A stretch of DNA of 64,000 bases from Piliocolobus tephrosceles (GCF_002776525.5 NC_045447.1:20854965-20918964); one strand, 5' to 3'; counted from the first letter of the stretch, positions 32,925-44,840 are shown. Made by a program: numbers and translations. Notes: generated by a model not told the origin, from the sequence alone.

Positions 32925-33355
32925 AACAAACTGAATTTTCAGGTCTCTGCCAATCTCTCCAATTTATTTCCAGCCATTCATTCCCCCAATTCCTCCCTGT
33001 GATACAGTGACTCTTTATTCTGAGTGAGGTCTGTGCATGCACTGTTTCCTCTGTCTGAAATACTTTTGCACCTACCCACCATACGCATGGAAACTTCATG
33101 TTTCAGAGCCAATTTAAGTGTCCTCTATATACTCAGAAAAGCCTTCCTTTATTATATAAAATAAAACACCCTCCACCTCTTCATTCTCTAACAGAGCATT
33201 TCTTTCTACCCTTTTAGCACGTGCATCACTGTTGATACTTGTGTATTTATGTCTGCCTCTCCACTAGAACTAATGTTGTATGTCCATTTCTTCAGAGCCT
33301 TGTATAGTGTCTAGCACTTGATAGACTTTCAATTAACATGTGTTGAATGAATAAT
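32925..33355 (+). mobile_element. L2, good 3' copy, sense
   Basis: CATGCACTGTTTCCTCTGTC, GAAATACTTTTGCACC, AGAAAAGCCTTCCTTTATT, TTAGCACGTGCATCACTG and a TGTGTTGAATGAATAATGA terminus match the last 430 bases of L2 in order. Confidence 0.88.
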
Positions 33356-33482
33356 GAGGAAGGGAAGAAAGAAAGTAAAAGAGGAAGAAAGGAAGAGAGT
33401 GAAGGAGAAGAGACAAAAGGGAGAGAAAAAAGAAGTCAGGGAAAGAGGGAGGAAAAATGGAGGAAAATCATGAAGGAAGATA
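33356..33482 (+). repeat. GA-rich low-complexity tract
   Basis: Irregular GAAA, GGAAG and GAGA words right after the L2 end produce a Lys/Glu/Arg-rich open frame at 33347-33550 that has no coding support. Confidence 0.85.
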
Positions 33483-33925
33483 GGCTAGGGGTCAAGAAAT
33501 GTTTAAATTCAAAAATGGAGTACATAAGTAGCACAGTAGTAGTAAAGTGAAAGAATATAGGACTTTGTGAATGGAATAGGGTGTTGGATGTTATGTAATT
33601 CATGAATTCATTTACATATTCATATACTTGTGTATTAATGTTACAGGAAAATCTGTGTTCTTGTCACATGACCAGGAAAGATTAGGCTCACAGGTGATTT
33701 GAAGGGTGAGGGGAAATGCAATTTACTGGGCAAAAGAGGAAAAAGAGAAAAACTTTCAGCAGAGTGAGAGGGAAGCCTGTTAATCAGCTCCTGCCCCACC
33801 ACACAGGAACCCAAGAGGCCAGGATCCTCCCCTCTGCAAATGGCACAAACTCCTGTGGCTCCACCCTTTTCTCCCAGTACACAGTCTGGTCAGAGGTTCT
33901 CCAGGGACCCCTTGATACTTGGGTG
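33483..33925. other. Unassigned sequence
   Basis: Includes a 72-codon plus frame (33716-33934) without a recognisable motif. Confidence 0.35.
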
Positions 33926-33929
33926 TCTC

Positions 33930-34640
33930 ATTAAGTCATTCGTTTATTCATTCAACAATAAATTACTGAGTATCAATTTGGTACTTTGACAGTAGAAACT
34001 GAAGACAAAGAGATGGATACAACATAGCTTCTACCTGCAATGAGCGCTCAGTACAAATGATGAAAAAGTAGACATATGAATTTAATATAATATGGGAGAA
34101 GTTCCTGGAGAAAGCATAAAAAAGGCCCACATTTAATTTTTCATTTGATGCAAGGGTTTGGAAAGAGGTAGCACTAGAGTAGGTAACAGCCCAGAAGGGA
34201 CATTAAAAAAGAATCAAGGAATATAGGGGAGAGGGGCCAGAAACTCATAAGGTCTTTTTAGTCTGGGAGAACAGAGAAATGAGCATAGGGTAAAGGTGAG
34301 AGAAAAATGAAGAAAATTTGGTCATGCTGGAATTTAGAAAATGAGGGGAACAAAGATGAAGCCCAACCTGAACGTGTTAGCCGGAGCCGGATTGTGAGCT
34401 GGATCAGAACTCATGGATCCTACACTGTGAACAAAAGGCAATCTATTACTAATTTTAACTTAAGCAGTGGTGTGATCAGAGTTACATTTTTAAAAGACGA
34501 CTTTGACTTCATTAAAGAAATAATTAAGGAGTGGTGAATCTGGATGCTGGTAACATAAATTGGGAGTCTCTTTGCAGTGATCCAAAGAGTTGATGTTGAC
34601 CTAAACTTAAGTTGTAGCCATGAGAATGGGCTCCAGACTT
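33930..34640 (-). mobile_element. L2, antisense, long
   Basis: The 3' end (TCGTTTATTCATTCAAC, AATTACTGAGTATCAATTTG) is at low coordinates. Upstream L2 sequence follows (GCAGTGGTGTGATCAGAG, TTACATTTTTAAAAGACG, TTGCAGTGATCCAAAGAG). It lies tail-to-tail with the sense L2 that ends at 33355. Confidence 0.7.
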
Positions 34641-35330
34641 CTTGTGGGTGGGTGTGCAGGCCTGAATCAGAAGCACAGCTCAGGATGCATCTGTCCTCAG
34701 ATCTTCAGCTTCTCCCTGATTCTCTCAGATGACTACAGTGATGTCTCTTAAGCAAAATATCTTCACTTTCAAAGAAATTCTGCATTTTTCCATGTTTGCC
34801 ACTCAACCCTGGAAGACACTCATTCAAATCATTCTGGGGTAAAAAGATCTTTGGGAAAAAACAACTGAATATATCCTCCTTAGCAGATGCCAACTCGCTG
34901 AATGGCAGTGATAAAAAAAAATCTCTCATCCCCCACTTCTCTGGCTTACTTGACCCATCTCCACCCAATTTCAAAGAAACAAAAGATGTCTCAAGGACTC
35001 CTTTGGAAAAATAACCATTCAATGTGATGTGACTAGGCTGTTTCCATGGCAATTCAAGCTTTTTTACACTGTGATAATTTCTGAAAATGGAAATTTCCTT
35101 TTGTCTCTAATGTTACTTTCCTTTGTTGTATAGGTATGTATATTCACACAGAGGCAGTTTGGGTCAAAAAATAATAATAAAGATAAAGTAAAATAAAAGA
35201 CTTAAGTCTCTTGGTTATTTTCCTACTTCCTACAGCTTACTAGCCTGGGGAGACTGTTGAGCCTTTTAAGGGAGGCATCAAACAGAGTGTCAATGTGGGG
35301 GTTGGATAAAGGATTATCCTAGTATTTAGA
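34641..35330. other. Unique-looking block with a 115-codon minus frame
   Basis: No repeat is recognised. The minus frame 34705-35052 encodes 115 residues without a known domain, signal peptide or membrane segment, and the plus strand is also open for 72 codons over the same stretch. Absence of stops alone is weak evidence, so no gene is called. Confidence 0.35.
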
Positions 35331-35634
35331 TTTTTTTTTTTTTTTTTTAAATACAGGCATTTCAGGAAAACAGAACACTGCTCATAATACCCAACAATCC
35401 CAAACTCTCTGGAGCACACATCAGGCCCTCAAACAGCAGTTTCTTCCCAATTAAAAAACTGTTACAAAGCCAGAGATGGGTCACTTTAGCCAGCCACAGA
35501 AATCCAACCCAGAGGAAACAATGAGACCTGACCAGCCCTTCTCAGCTGCATCTGCATATATAAATCAAAGGTTTCAGGACTGAGATGAAAGCTTGTTTTT
35601 ATGTGATTGTTTAAAGCTGGAACTCCCCTTGCAG

Positions 35635-35867
35635 CAGTAATTCTCAACCAGGGGTAATTTCAGTCCTCATGAGACATTTGGGTTTACCCCCATGGATATT
35701 TTGGGTTGGCACAACTGGAGAGAGATAAGGTAAGGATGATGCACAAATGACACTCAGCAGATAGAGCTGGGATGCTACTAAACATTCTGCAGAATTCACG
35801 ACAAGCTTTTCATGACAGAGACGTATTTGGCCCAAAATGTTACTCGTGACTAGTTTTAGAAATCATG
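35635..35867 (+). mobile_element. MER5A-like hAT MITE
   Basis: CAGTAATTCTCAACCAGGGG, TTTTGGGTTGGCACAACTGG, GGGATGCTACTAAACATTC and GGCCCAAAATGTTACTCGTG follow MER5A, a non-autonomous hAT-Charlie element, along its full length. The far terminal repeat is eroded and no 8-bp duplication is evident. Confidence 0.88.
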
Positions 35868-36079
35868 ACTTAAAAGTTGAAGATGCTACTAATTTGGGGA
35901 CAGTGGCTCAATCTTTGGAAAACAGATTTGTCTGTTTAAGTTTATAAAGTGCATCTAAGTGGATCAGTAGAATAGCAGTGAAGAAACCCAAAGACTGATT
36001 CCAAATTCTGAAACGTCACGTATTATGTCTCCAATTAGGCATATAAGATAAGACATCCAAGAAGCCACAAGTCAAGTGA

Positions 36080-36540
36080 GTTTATTTATTCCTTCATTCT
36101 CATATTCATTGAATATGTTTTTCAACAAATGACAGGCAATGGCCTGGGTACTAAAAATTTAATAATAAACCAGACAGGGCTTTGCCGTCATTGATTTTCT
36201 GCTCTAGCAGGAAATACAGATAATAAACAAATGCACAATTAAATATTTAATAACAGTTGTAGTAAGCACTATGTAGGAGAAGCTTTTTTTTTTTTTTTAA
36301 GTGTAAATTAGAAGACCTAATCTAGGGGAAAAAATTTCCCAGACAGACGGAAAAAAAAAAAAAAAAAAAAAATGACTTTAAGTTGAAATCTGATAGATGA
36401 GTAAAAATTTGGGAATTGTAGATCTTGGAGATATGTCTATGTGCCCTAGAACCTGAACTGGTATGTGAATTGTGGAGTGAAGACGGGATTACAAAGGAGA
36501 TATCTGCTGAGAGCTCACATTTAGAATGTTTCAATCTGAA
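36080..36540 (-). mobile_element. L2, antisense
   Basis: TTCCTTCATTCTCATATTC, AACAAATGACAGGCAATGG, CTCTAGCAGGAAATACAG and ATAATAAACAAATGCAC follow reverse-complement L2. T and A homopolymers (36284-36297 and 36351-36372) interrupt the upstream part. Confidence 0.7.
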
Positions 36541-37055
36541 TCACTTTTGCTTTTTTTTTGGCTCTGATGTTTCAACAATCAATAGATGAAGAATCAGGGC
36601 AAACAGCAGGCAAATTAAGAATTGAGACAAAGTTGGAACAACTTGGAAAAATAAATTGATACTGTACACTGTCTAATCCATGCATTAACTAGAACCTGAA
36701 CTTATGAACCACAGTTCCAGTAAGTATTAAATAAGTTTATCCTTTGGGCTCAGCAAATGGTATTAGGTGTACATAATAATTTTTAAAAATTTAGATAAGT
36801 TAAGACATGGGGTGAGATAAGATTCAATAGGAACCCAAGCACCCCATGAGTTATAGGATCCCAAATCAAAACAATGACTGGTTATCTTTATTGTTTTCAG
36901 CTCTGTGGAAATGGAGGTAAAAGGTATGGGAACATGGCTGACACATTTGTCTAGCTAGTATCCCATTATTGCTTCTCTCAATCATGCTTTCTGTTGGCTG
37001 TCTATAAACATTTTGCACATTATTGCATAGATGTTTCAAGTAAATTTTTGTATTG
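36541..37055. other. Unassigned sequence
   Basis: No recognised gene or repeat. Confidence 0.35.
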
Positions 37056-37059
37056 ATAT

Positions 37060-38615
37060 AAGAAGACATACAAAAAATATACAAGTCATGGATAAATAGC
37101 TCAGTACATTTTCACAATTGCAGTTCAATAACTGCCAATTAGACCAAGACATAGAATATTTCCAACATCTCAGAAATGCCTTTGTGGTTCTTCCCAGCCA
37201 ACATCCACCACCAAGATGCATACTGCCTCGACCTCTGTTACCACAGATTAGTTTTGTCTATTTTTGAAATACTGTTTAATAGAATTATATAATATTTTAT
37301 CATCTGTGTCTGGGTTTTTGTACCCAAAATTATATGGTGATATCTACCCACTTTGTTGCATAAAATTGTTCATTATCTTTGTTATATAGAATTCCTTCAC
37401 ATAAATATATCATGATTTGTCTATTCTACTATGGGCCTTCGGGTTGTTTCCAGTTTGGGGTTTTTATAAATAATTGTTGCTGAAAACATTTATGTACATG
37501 TCTGTGAGTAAATGTTTTCATTCATTTCTATTAATAATATATTCAAGAATAGAATAGTATCGCATACATTATGCATACATTTGGCTTTATTGATCTGCCA
37601 AACATGTATTTCTAATAGCAATGTATAAGAATTCCAGTTGCTCCACATCCTCTCCAACATTTGGCATTGTGTCTTTATCATTTAAAAAATTTGGTGGATG
37701 CAGATTTTATTTGTATTACCTGAGGGCTAAGGAGATTCAGCACATTTGCGTAGGCTTATCATGCATTTAGATATCCTGCGTGGCAAAATGTATCTTCAAG
37801 TCCCTTGACCACTATGTTACTTGGTTTTCTTCCTTTAACTTTTCTAAATTTTACTTTGGTTAAAAGTTTTTTGTTGTTGTTGTTTGTATATTGTTGTTTT
37901 TTTCAAATAGATGTACTACGAAGTCTCTTCTACCACTTCGTGGTTGTGTTTTCATTCTTGTAATGGTATCTTTTGATGAAAACATGTTTTTAATTTTAAT
38001 ATAGTATAATTTGCCTTTTAAATTTGTGGTGTCTTTTGTGTCCAATGAAAACATCTTTCCTTATTCCAAATTTATGAAGTTATGCTTTTATTTCATGTTC
38101 TAGAAATTCCTTTTGCTTTATATTTTATATTTATGCCTGAAAGTGATTACCTTTTAACATTTTTGAAGACTGAGTCAAGGTTTCTTCCCTTTTCTCCACC
38201 AAGAAGATCCAATTGACTCAGCTAAATATATTGAAAAGAACACTTTTCACCATTGCACTCATGGAATTAATTGGTCCTAAATAATTATACGTGGGTCTGA
38301 TTCTGGAGTCATTCTTTTTTTGTTTCCTATTGCTCTATTTTTGTTCAAATACTATATAAGAGTGACTATAGTATTTAATGACAGGCTAGGATTGGCATAT
38401 GGTCAGTAGGTAGCCCATGTTCTTCAATTTTGTTCATTTTCCTTCAAGACTTATGCAGATATTTTTTTACTTTCGTGTTTTCATATAAATTTTAAAATCT
38501 ACTCATCCATTTATTTAAAAAAAAATTCCCGTTGTTTTGATTAGGAGGGCATTAAACGTGTAGTTTGGCTTGTGGAGAACAAATATTTTTACAATTTTTC
38601 TGTTCTTTCTTCTCT
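37060..38615 (-). mobile_element. L1M, antisense, 3' part
   Basis: Starts in the reverse-complement 3' UTR (GATTAGTTTTGTCTATTTTTG, shown in part) and passes into antisense ORF2: GGGTTGTTTCCAGTTTGGGG, TTGCTCCACATCCTCTCC, TTGACCACTATGTTACTTGG. It was split by two Alus and continues at 39203. No frame survives. Confidence 0.8.
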
Positions 38616-38631
38616 CTTTTATTTTATTTAT

Positions 38632-38926
38632 TTATTTTTTTTGAGATGAAGTCTGGCTCTGTCATCCAGGCTGGAGTGCAATGGCGCGATCTTGGCTCAC
38701 TGCAACCCCTGCCTCCCGGGTTCAAGTGATTCTCCTGCCTCAGCCTACTGTGTAGCTGAGATTACTACAGGCACTTGCCACCATGCCTGGATAATTTTTG
38801 TATTTTTAGTAGAGACGGGGTTTCACCATGTTGACCAGGCTGTTCTTTAACTAATAACGTCAAACAATCCACCCGCCTCGGCCTCCCAATGTGCTGGGAT
38901 TACAAGCGTGAGCCACCATGCCCAGC
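38632..38926 (-). mobile_element. AluS, minus strand, in L1M
   Basis: TTTTTTTTGAGATGAAGTC, GGCGCGATCTTGGCTCACTG and GAGCCACCATGCCCAGC define a full-length reverse-complement Alu with local damage around 38840-38875. Confidence 0.94.
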
Positions 38927-38944
38927 ATCTTTCTTTTATTTATT

Positions 38945-39202
38945 TATTCAGAGACAGGGTCTCACTCTTTCTTCCAGGTTAGAGTGCAGTGGTGCAATCA
39001 ACACTCACTGTAGCCTCTTACTCCCGGCTCCCAAGGAGCCTGCCACCTCAGCTCCCTGAGTAGCTGGGACAACAGGCATGCCCCCACCACATCTGGCTAT
39101 TTTTTTGTTTGTTTTTGGTCTCAAGATTCTGGGCTCAAGTGATCTTCCCACCTTGGCCTCTCAAAGTGTAGGGATTAAAGGCATGAACAACAAAACCCAG
39201 CC
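38945..39202 (-). mobile_element. AluJ, minus strand, internally deleted
   Basis: CAGAGACAGGGTCTCACTC, CTGAGTAGCTGGGACAACAG and CAACAAAACCCAGCC identify an older Alu. The segment that should read GTAGAGACAGGGTCTC in the other monomer is deleted. It abuts the AluS in the same orientation. Confidence 0.9.
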
Positions 39203-40020
39203 AATATTTATTTCAATACATGGACACATATCCTACCAGGTGGGTGGGAAATAGATTTGTCGAATTTAATTTCTGTTAGAAGTTTTCCCTGACTTTAAGT
39301 TTTTAATAAGTACACTGCTTAATTTCTAAATCTTTAGGCATTTTTAGTTACCTTTTTTATTATTAATTTGTAGGTTAATTCTACTGTGGGCAAAAAAAAA
39401 TGCACTCTGTATGACCTTAGTTCTTTGAAACTTTTTGAGACTTGCTTTATTATCTCACATATGATTTTGATATATGTTTCTTGTGCTCTTGACAAGAATA
39501 TACGTTCTGTAATTGTTTAGTCCTACATTCTTCTTTATGAACTTGATATCATTTGTTACTTTAGTTCTTCATATCTTCTGAATCCTTACTAGTTTTTATG
39601 CTATGTGTTGATTCTATTATTTATCAAGAGAGATACGTTAAAATTGTTCACTAATAATATAAATTTGTCTATTCTAGTTTTAATCTACTCTTTACATGTT
39701 AGAATAGTTAAATAGCCTTCTTTAATTAGTATTTGTATCATACATATATAGTATCCCATTATTTTCAAAGTTTTGTGTCCAATTTCTTATTATTTTCTCT
39801 TATAAGCAGCATGTATATTTTTAGTTGATTCTAACAGTCTTTTTCTTGTATTTATAGTATTATTACACTTACATTTAATATAATTACTAAAATACTGTGC
39901 TTATTTCTATCATCTTCCTGTTTGTGTTCTATCGTTTCATTGGCTTTATGACCATTTTTGTCTCTTTCATTTTTAGATTTACTTCTATGTATTTCCTTAC
40001 TCTCTAGAATTTTATCCCCT
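39203..40020 (-). mobile_element. L1M, antisense, continuation
   Basis: ATTCTACTGTGGGCAAAAAA, CCTTAGTTCTTTGAAAC, GTGCTCTTGACAAGAATATA and TTTGTCTATTCTAGTTTT are antisense L1 ORF2, in the order expected upstream of 37060-38615. The two pieces are one element. Confidence 0.8.
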
Positions 40021-40540
40021 CAAGGTCAAGCTTTTTGGTAGTACTTAACAAAAACTTTTGTTTTCCCAACTGTGTAAGAGTACCACACTCTGTATTCATT
40101 TTTTTTTTTTTTTTTCTGTGAGTAGCCACTAACTGCAGTTTCCCCAATTCTGACAATTTGTGTTTATCAGAAAATGACATATGAACAAAGCAGCTGAGAA
40201 TATTTTTCAATGTGTTTCCCTTCTTCCTAAGCTTTTGTTCCATAAATTCTGGTTTTCATGGTACCCACCTAATGCCTTAAAAAATAGATATTTTTGTTAT
40301 TATTTTATTATTAGTTTCACATTTTAAAAATTATTCAGAAGAAGGATTAATCTACCACAAGCCAGTCTCTTATGTCCAAAACATATCTCACACATTTCAC
40401 ACCACCCAAAACTATCTATTCTACCTCTAAAAGAATGCCTTCTTCACTCTCTCCCCAAACTACAGCTTTCATTCTACTTTGGCTATTTTATATACCTAAA
40501 ATTATACTTCCCACCCTTCCATCTCTCTCCTGTCCTTGTT
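40021..40540. other. Unassigned sequence
   Basis: A T run at 40100-40116 and otherwise featureless DNA. The 79-codon minus frame 40004-40243 spans the L1M edge and the T run. Confidence 0.35.
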
Positions 40541-40544
40541 CCTG

Positions 40545-40668
40545 AGCCAATGAAATAATGATTAAGAACAAATGACTGTGGAGCCAGAATGTTAGTATTC
40601 ATATTCTGGCTGTGATAAAAAATATAAACATGATTTTTCATATTCTGATAAATGAACTCCTTGTTTTG
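40545..40668 (+). mobile_element. MIR head fragment
   Basis: AATGATTAAGAACAAATGAC, TGTGGAGCCAGAATG and ATTCATATTCTGGCTGTG resemble the tRNA-derived head of MIR. Confidence 0.55.
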
Positions 40669-40672
40669 AACC

Positions 40673-41034
40673 TGCTATAGTTTGAATGCTTGTGTCCCAC
40701 ACAAAATTTACAGGCTGAAATCTTAACTCCAAGGTGATAGTATTAGAAAGTGGGGTTTTGGGGTAGTGATTAGGTCATGTGGGAAGAGCCTTTATAAATT
40801 AGATTAGTGTTCTTTAAGAGGAGGCCTAAGAGACCCTTTGCCTTTCTACTATTGTGAGGACAGAGCAAGGAGGGGTTGTTTATGAATCAGGAAATGGGAC
40901 CTGCTGGGGCCTTAAACTTGGAATTTCCAGCCTTCAGAATTGTATGGAATTAAATTCTATGGTTTATAAGCCACAGAATTTCAACCACTCAGTTCATGCT
41001 ATTTTTGTTATATCAGCCTGAACAGACTAAGATA
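40673..41034 (+). mobile_element. MaLR LTR (MLT1/MST-like), sense
   Basis: Starts TGCTATAGTTTGAATGCTTG, continues AACTCCAAGGTGATAG, GATTAGGTCATGTGGG and CTTCAGAATTGTATGG, and ends CCTGAACAGACTAAGATA. These are the expected start, middle and end of a solitary MaLR LTR of about 360 bases. Confidence 0.78.
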
Positions 41035-41500
41035 GAATGCTTGTGCTAGAATCTCTTAAGAACTACAAGATAACTTTGAAAAAGTCAAAACAAAGTGGAT
41101 TGCATTAACTGAATAGTATTATTTTCCTGAAATCAATTTTCTCCACAGAAGATAGTGATTTTACTTCTCAAGCACATCTCAAAGGTGCAAATTTTTGACC
41201 CAGGTTCATGTAAATTAGAGTCCTTTTTCTTTCCAGGGTTAACAAGTAGAGAGTTTTTTTTTACTTTTTTTTTTTTTTTCCTGGCATATTACGTGCTTTA
41301 TAAAAGCCAAAAGAAGCTATGACTTAGGACTCTTTTTTTTTATTTTTTTCTTCACAATTTTAGACTTCCTTGAGCCAAAAGTTGAAAATCCTGAATCTCA
41401 GAGGGAAGTCTAGTCTCTAACATGAACATAACGGGCACAAAATATATGAAAGTTTAGTGGCTTATCTTAAAACAATTAGTCGGACCAACTGGAAGAACAA
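41035..41500. other. Unassigned; T-rich runs
   Basis: T-rich stretches near 41257-41280 and 41331-41350; nothing else recognised. Confidence 0.35.
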
Positions 41501-41502
41501 GA

Positions 41503-41590
41503 GGAAAGGCAGTTATAGAGTCATCTTAAGCTGTTCTGTCTCATGGGGAAAGGCAGTTAAAGAGTCATCTTAAGCTGTTCTGTCTCATGA
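41503..41590. repeat. Tandem duplication, 2 x 44 bp
   Basis: The unit beginning GGAAAGGCAGTTA and ending GTTCTGTCTCATG occurs twice head-to-tail with a period of 44. The copies differ by one base (TATAG versus TAAAG). Confidence 0.95.
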
Positions 41591-41789
41591 TACCTGTCAG
41601 CATCTTAAAAATGAATGGAGGTGAAGATGAGAGAGAATTGTAAAGTATTTCTGTTTGTGAAGTTTTACTCAAATATGATTAACAACTAAGCCTCAACAGC
41701 TTGAATACATGTCAATAGATTCTTTTTAGTGTTTTTTTCTATAAAATTATTTAACAGTAGACACATATATTCTTCTTAGTTTCATATGA

Positions 41790-41930
41790 ATTTTCACATG
41801 AATTATCACATTAAATCTTCACCACTACACTTTTGGGCTAGGAATCACCAGCTCCAAATTATAGATAAAACAGTTGATTCCGAAATTTGATAGTTTGATT
41901 ATAGTCACTAAATCAATCTGCTCATTTTTC
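41790..41930 (-). mobile_element. MIR fragment, antisense
   Basis: TTATCACATTAAATCTTCAC, AATTATAGATAAAACAG and GATTATAGTCACTAAATC follow the reverse complement of MIR loosely. Confidence 0.45.
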
Positions 41931-41991
41931 CTAAACATTACTGACTTGGCATTTAAAACATCTTTATTCAAAAAGCTTATTCATGTTTCTT

Positions 41992-42299
41992 TTGTTTTTC
42001 TTTCTTTTTTTTTTTTTTTGAGACGGAGTCTCGCTCTGTTGCCCAGGCTGGAGTGCAGTGGCCCGTTCTCAGCTCACTACAAGCTCCGCCTCCCGGGTTC
42101 ACGCCATTCTCCTGCCTCAGCCTCCAAGTAGCTGGGACTACAGGCGCCCGACACCTCGCCTGGCTAGTTTTTTATATTTTTTAGTAGAGACGGGGTTTCA
42201 CCGTGTTAGCCAGGATGGTCTCGATCTCCTGACCTCGTGATCCGCCCGTCTCAGCCTCCCAAAGTGCTGGGATTACAGGCTTGAGCCACCGCGCCCGGC
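41992..42299 (-). mobile_element. AluYR-like, young, minus strand
   Basis: T-rich tail, then GAGACGGAGTCTCGCTCTG through to CCACCGCGCCCGGC with CACCTCGCCTGGCTAG, CCGCCCGTCTC and CAGGCTTGAG. An 11-bp duplication TCATGTTTCTT flanks it at 41981-41991 and 42300-42310. The frames at 41874-42131 and 42058-42240 are Alu-derived. Confidence 0.96.
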
Positions 42300-42310
42300 T
42301 CATGTTTCTT

Positions 42311-43147
42311 GAACTGTGTGAATTGCATCTTTTTATTTTGGGGATTGCTCACATAATATTAAAATAACAATGTGAATGATCAGACAACAGCAATAACAAT
42401 AATTTCATCACATACAGTGATCACGTAGGATAAACAGTGAAAGCAAAATGCATATCCATATAGATTGGCTTCAGAGCCTTTCTTAACCGCTGCTATGAAA
42501 TCTTCCCTTTGCTTTGCCCTTGCCCTTTGCCGGGGTCAATGCCCTTCTAACATTCTTGCATTCTCTAGGTCATTACCATTAATCAATACCAAGGTCTCCT
42601 TCATCTCAGATCATAAATCATCAAGCTATCCTAGTGTTGCCAGGTAATGGCTCTGATGAGCTAATTCACACCAAGGTGTGAGTGAATAATGATGGTTTCA
42701 TAAGTTTTCCACTTGGGAGTCTGTTTGCATTTTAAGATGGGCTACAAACACTTCTCCAGTGAAGTGTGAAATGTGGAGATTTTAAAGACTATTTCCAGCT
42801 AGATTAAGGGAGAAGCATTGTTTGGTCAAGAGAAATGTAAGCACTTTTCAAACTGTTTGATGTGCCAAAAAAAAAAAAGAGAGAGAGAGAAAATAGAGTT
42901 GGTATATGGAGGCTAGGAAGAGGGAGGCAGGATAAGCCAACTCTTTACGACGGATTATGATGAGTCATACTTGGCCCCATAAAAGGACTTCCTTGTTACC
43001 AGTCACTCCAGGAAAGATTGCTGCACCTGCTCAGATGCTCCTCTAAAGCAGGTGTTTGTCCCATTTTCAGATCATTAACACAGCAGGGCAAGGTTCCTAA
43101 CATCCAGGATCCAGCCACCTCCCTTGTTCTTGCAGCTCCTTCACAGA
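42311..43147. other. Spacer between two AluYR copies
   Basis: Mostly unassigned DNA with an A run merging into (GA)n at 42869-42891. No gene is recognised. Confidence 0.4.
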
Positions 43148-43161
43148 AATTTTAGAGTCTT

Positions 43162-43462
43162 TTTTTTTTTTTTTTTTTGAGGCGGAGTCTCGCTCTGTCG
43201 CCCGGACTGGAGTGCAGTCGCCGGATCTCAGCTCACTGCTGCAAGCTCTGCCTCCCGGGTTTACGCCATTCTCCTGCCTCAGCCTCCGGAGTAGCTGGGA
43301 CTACAGGCGCCCGCCACCTCGCCCGGCTAGTTTTTGTATTTTTAGTAGAGACGGGGTTTCACCGTGTTAGCCAGGATGGTCTCGATCTCCTGACCTCGTG
43401 ATCCGCCCGTCTCGGCCTCCCAAAGTGCTGGGATTACAGGCTTGAGCCACCGCGCTCGGCAC
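43162..43462 (-). mobile_element. AluYR-like, youngest-looking copy
   Basis: T run, then GAGGCGGAGTCTCGCTCTGT, CACCTCGCCCGGCTAG, CCGCCCGTCTCGG and CAGGCTTGAGCC, ending near CGCGCTCGGC. A perfect 14-bp duplication AATTTTAGAGTCTT lies at 43148-43161 and 43463-43476. CpG content is almost intact. Confidence 0.97.
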
Positions 43463-43476
43463 AATTTTAGAGTCTT

Positions 43477-44435
43477 AATTCATCCCTTCATGAGATGGCT
43501 CATCTCCTGTAAAAATTAGACACTTAAACCAATTGGAGTTTACAAAGAAACAAGCAAACAAAAAGGTTTGAAAAGATTTTCATTCTTTCAAACCTCTCCA
43601 GCTTGAAGTTTGCAAGCATATAAAATGTTCCTGCTTCTTCATAGGCACCCTAGTTTCTTCCTTGAAGCTGCCTGAAGGCCTACCCTATGATGCAACCTTA
43701 AATACTATTGATAAATTCACTGGACATAGAGACAATGCAATAATACCTTTTCTTAATACTCACTTTTAAAGTTATTAGTGGAGATTTCATATCATTATGA
43801 TGAAAGGAACCCCTCTCGGTGGGATTCTGATCTGAGAAACATATGTAAGAAACAAAGCAGAATGGTAATGAAAATGCCCTGTTAGTTACTGAGTAAGTAC
43901 GCTCTACTCCTATTGAAGAGTCCCAAAGATACTTGGACAATTGAACCCAGGCTCAAGGCCCAGGTGAGGTTTTTTGCATCGTCTTCATTGAATATAAAAC
44001 TCATAGCTCTGCCAGAGCCAGTGTTTGTCTAACTTCCTGACTCAGCTACCGTCATAGCAAGAGTAGGCCTGCCCAAGGTGAGCCCAAAAAGGAAGACTCT
44101 GCTCAGGGCTGAGAAAACAAACAATCAAAAGACATTTGACTTGAATAGGTTCAGGATAACCCTCCATTATTAACTACTGCTTATTAAAATTCTCAGATAT
44201 TTTAGTAAAAGTAGTAACACTTCTTTCCTTGAGTAGAAGCTAGGAAAGGATCATAGGATGAAGCTTCCAAACATATTTTCTTAATTGAAAAGTCAAATGA
44301 AAGCACATTAGTGTTTTGTTTCTTATTTTATATTATAATGTTACTTATAAATTTAGAAATATTCTTCATTAGAAAAGAGAAGAAATCATAATTAACAGTT
44401 AAATATAAAAGCTAAGTTTTTCTCCTAGTTTAATA
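43477..44435. other. Unassigned sequence
   Basis: AT-rich, with an 80-codon minus frame (43698-43940) that carries no known motif. Confidence 0.35.
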
Positions 44436-44439
44436 GATT

Positions 44440-44605
44440 TATAGGGCTTCTCTAAGACTTGTTTTTCCTTTCTTTCACTTAATGTCTCAAAATGTTTATC
44501 TGTTAAATGAGGACTTATATTTGTTTCATAAGATGATTCAGAGTGTTAAATCTAGCAATGCATGTAAAGTACTCAACACAGTGTCTAGCACATAGTTTGT
44601 GGTTA
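44440..44605 (+). mobile_element. MIR 3' part, sense
   Basis: CAAAATGTTTATCTGTTAAA, AGTACTCAACACAGTGTC and TAGCACATAGTTTGTGG match the sense MIR core and end. Confidence 0.78.
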
Positions 44606-44840
44606 AGACTTAGTGGCTTTGGAATCAGGTAGATAGAAGTAAAATTCCTCATCTACCAAGTATAAACCACGTGACTCTGGATGAAGTGGTTTTTCTCTTA
44701 GTCTTCTCATGTGCACCAGGTAGACAAATAATAGGTAACACATAGTGAGAATTAAATGAAATATAATTACTACAGATATAATTACTACACACTAGGTACT
44801 CAACTAACAGGAGCTATTATTATTAATATCAATTGAAGTC
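44606..44840 (+). mobile_element. MIR, sense, directly after another
   Basis: GGCTTTGGAATCAGGTAGAT, CACGTGACTCTGGATGAAG, TGAGAATTAAATGAAATA and GGAGCTATTATTATTA run through a full MIR. Confidence 0.78.

Noticed and set aside
34705..35052. 115-codon minus frame in unique sequence
   Set aside because: No domain, signal peptide, splice context or conservation evidence. The opposite strand is also open.
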